Source: Gammaproteobacteria bacterium
GTDB lineage: Bacteria; Pseudomonadota; Gammaproteobacteria; Pseudomonadales; Halieaceae
Direction of reading: 5' to 3'
Assembly (NCBI GenBank): GCA_003646405.1
Contig: QNFR01000014.1
Span: 1-37,813 of the forward strand
DNA length: 37,813 bases
Numbering within the stretch: the stretch's first letter is position 1; each line of letters opens with the position of its first letter. Under the pieces are notes generated by a model, which was not told the DNA's origin, made no database searches, and worked only from the letters and a program-made list of their open reading frames with translations. Positions 36,516 through 37,813 of the stretch are shown piece after piece. The translations under genes and the position numbers were made by a program.

Positions 36516-37487
36516 TCAGGGCAGGATTACCGTGGACCCCGTGGTCTTACGGTTCTCAATGTCGGTGTGCGCCTGCTGAATATCGGCCAAAGCGTAACGC
36601 TGGTTAATCTTGATGCGCACATCACCACTGAGAATACGAGCGAACAGGTCTTGTGAAGACTGGCGCAACTCCTCAGTGCTGGCCGTATAGGTGAACATGG
36701 TGGGCCGTGTAATAAACAAAGAGCCTTTGCTCGCCAACACCTGCAAATTCAAGGGCTCGGGAGGCCCTGATGCGGCACCAAAACTCACCATCAACCCCCT
36801 GGGCCGCAGGCAATCCAGCGACATGTCAAAGGTGTCCTTGCCGACACCATCGAATACCACCGGCAGTTTCTCCCCGCCGGTGATTTCCAGCACGCGCGCC
36901 ACTACATCGTCCGTGCGGTAGTTGATCACATGATGATAACCATGAGCCCTGGCCAACTCGGCTTTTTCCGGTGACCCCACAGTGCCGATCACATTGGCGC
37001 CAATACTACTGGCCCACTGCCCGAAGATAAGCCCGACGCCACCCGCCGCCGCATGGAACAGGCAAGTCTCCCCGGACTGTAGTGGATAGGTGCGCTGCAA
37101 CAGGTACTCGGCGGTCTGCCCCTTGAGTAACGCGGCCGCAGCCTGTTCGAAATCAATTCCCTCAGGAATTTTCACCAGGCGATCGGCTGGCACGTTCAGG
37201 GCCTCGGCATAGGCGCCAAACCCCGCAGAACAGTACGCCACCCGGTCTCCCACGGCCAGATTCGTCCCTGCACCGACCGCCTCCACCACACCCGCCCCTT
37301 CCAGTCCAATCCCGGTGGGCAATGGCAACGGGTACATGCCACGGCGATGATAGGTGTCGATGTAATTGAGGCCTATCGCCCGATTCGCAACGGTCACCAT
37401 TCCGGGACCGGGTTGCTCGAGTTCGACATCTTCCAGCAGCATTACGTCGGGGCCACCGGTCTCGTGTATTCGGATCGCTCGTACCAT
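36516..37487 (-). CDS. qor: Quinone oxidoreductase (zeta-crystallin type, QorA-like)
   Basis: NADPH-dependent quinone reductase of the medium-chain dehydrogenase superfamily, without zinc ligands. The protein has 323 residues (E. coli QorA 327). NYIDTYHRRGMYPLPLP, FLKG-like AALLKGQTAEYLL, HAAAGGVGLIFGQWA (cofactor loop) and RGLMVSFGAASGP follow the QorA pattern closely. I chose the ATG at 37485-37487 because GGGAG is 8 nt upstream; an ATG two codons earlier has only 2 nt spacing. It lies 51 nt downstream of the edge gene. Confidence 0.93.
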   Translation of the reverse strand: MVRAIRIHETGGPDVMLLEDVELEQPGPGMVTVANRAIGLNYIDTYHRRGMYPLPLPTGIGLEGAGVVEAVGAGTNLAVGDRVAYCSAGFGAYAEALNVPADRLVKIPEGIDFEQAAAALLKGQTAEYLLQRTYPLQSGETCLFHAAAGGVGLIFGQWASSIGANVIGTVGSPEKAELARAHGYHHVINYRTDDVVARVLEITGGEKLPVVFDGVGKDTFDMSLDCLRPRGLMVSFGAASGPPEPLNLQVLASKGSLFITRPTMFTYTASTEELRQSSQDLFARILSGDVRIKINQRYALADIQQAHTDIENRKTTGSTVILP

Positions 37488-37538
37488 TTGCATTGCTCCC
37501 TGTCGAACTGGCCTACCAGGCGGACTTATCAAGTGAGT

Positions 37539-37775
37539 TTATTGGGATGTTCCCACCGCCTCTTTCAGAATGAGGTCGCGGCGCGCCAAGATTGCCTCGA
37601 TCTGCACCGGGTGCAGATAGTCGGACAGCTCACGCTTGAGGACCTCCCCGTTCAACGACTTCAATTGTAACCGAAGCAGGTCAGATACTGCCAGAGCCAC
37701 TTTGCGATACTGCCTGGGTCGCCTTCCACTTCGGCAATAGCCAACTATCTGCTTAATCGACCCAACCCAGTACAT
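37539..37775 (-). CDS. Unrecognised small protein, possibly the end of a longer gene
   Basis: The frame encodes 78 residues from the ATG at 37773-37775, but it stays open upstream to the window edge, so the true gene may begin outside. The visible part has a basic stretch (CRSGRRPRQYRK) and then a helical, charged region (LLRLQLKSLNGEVLKRELSDYLHPVQIEAILARRD, of which LHPVQIEAILARRD is the most distinctive). There is no ribosome site before this ATG, signal peptide or membrane segment. I do not recognise a family. Coding is supported by orientation and by the 51-nt gap to qor, not by homology. Confidence 0.45.
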   Translation of the reverse strand: MYWVGSIKQIVGYCRSGRRPRQYRKVALAVSDLLRLQLKSLNGEVLKRELSDYLHPVQIEAILARRDLILKEAVGTSQ

Positions 37776-37813
37776 TGCGAATAATCGACCAGCGCGGCTC
37801 CTGCGATCGGGAG

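Overview
The window reads as a chromosomal core region of a moderately GC-rich gammaproteobacterium. Two features point to the Pseudomonas/Cellvibrionales side. One is gene order: map-glnD-dapC diverges from the rpsB-tsf-pyrH-frr-uppS-cdsA-dxr-rseP-bamA-skp-lpxD-fabZ-lpxA cluster, and an arsC-wrbA-DUF2069 block lies next to yihY and a thioredoxin-like gene. The other is a set of protein details: a long DapD, a Met at the LpxA acyl-length position and a DapC-type aminotransferase. No tRNA, rRNA, CRISPR array, transposase or phage gene was seen. The species cannot be named from the sequence alone.

Layout. (1) 1-13.1 kb, minus strand: the translation and envelope supercluster from rpsB at the right to lpxA, which is cut by the left edge. 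rpsB has a conserved-type extended -10 promoter and a leader of about 160 nt. A hairpin separates rpsB from tsf, and a strong UUCG-tetraloop terminator follows tsf. (2) 13.2-21.3 kb, plus strand: map, glnD, dapC, nth, a YffB/ArsC-like gene, dapD and dapE, combining nitrogen sensing with the succinylase branch of diaminopimelate/lysine synthesis. (3) 21.3-25.1 kb, minus strand: a four-gene run consisting of a divergent class III nucleotide-cyclase-like protein, an HD phosphohydrolase, rsmJ and a short-chain dehydrogenase. This cyclase/HD pair is the least explained part of the window. It diverges from a short leucine-rich-repeat lipoprotein gene, and the two share a palindromic -10 element. (4) 25.8-32.5 kb: an LpxL/LpxM-type acyltransferase (+), dapA-bamC (-), a DUF3806-like secreted protein (+), then arsC-wrbA-DUF2069-sppA (-). 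(5) 32.8-37.8 kb: yihY and a TlpA-like lipoprotein (+), cysK (+), a GNAT acetyltransferase, a quinone oxidoreductase and an unrecognised edge gene (-).

How the genes work together. LpxA, LpxD and FabZ (lipid A and fatty acids), BamA, BamC, Skp and RseP (outer-membrane protein assembly and stress), UppS and CdsA (lipid carriers), and DapA, DapC, DapD and DapE (peptidoglycan diaminopimelate) make this largely an envelope-building region beside basic translation genes (S2, EF-Ts, RRF, Map).

Non-coding points of interest are a palindromic element of about 106 bp at 32.6 kb that shares its terminal motif with a palindrome at 26.66 kb, tandem 18-bp repeats in the rpsB 3' end, and a minus-strand terminator at 34.5 kb with no intact parent gene. 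All functional calls come from reading motifs. No database search was possible.
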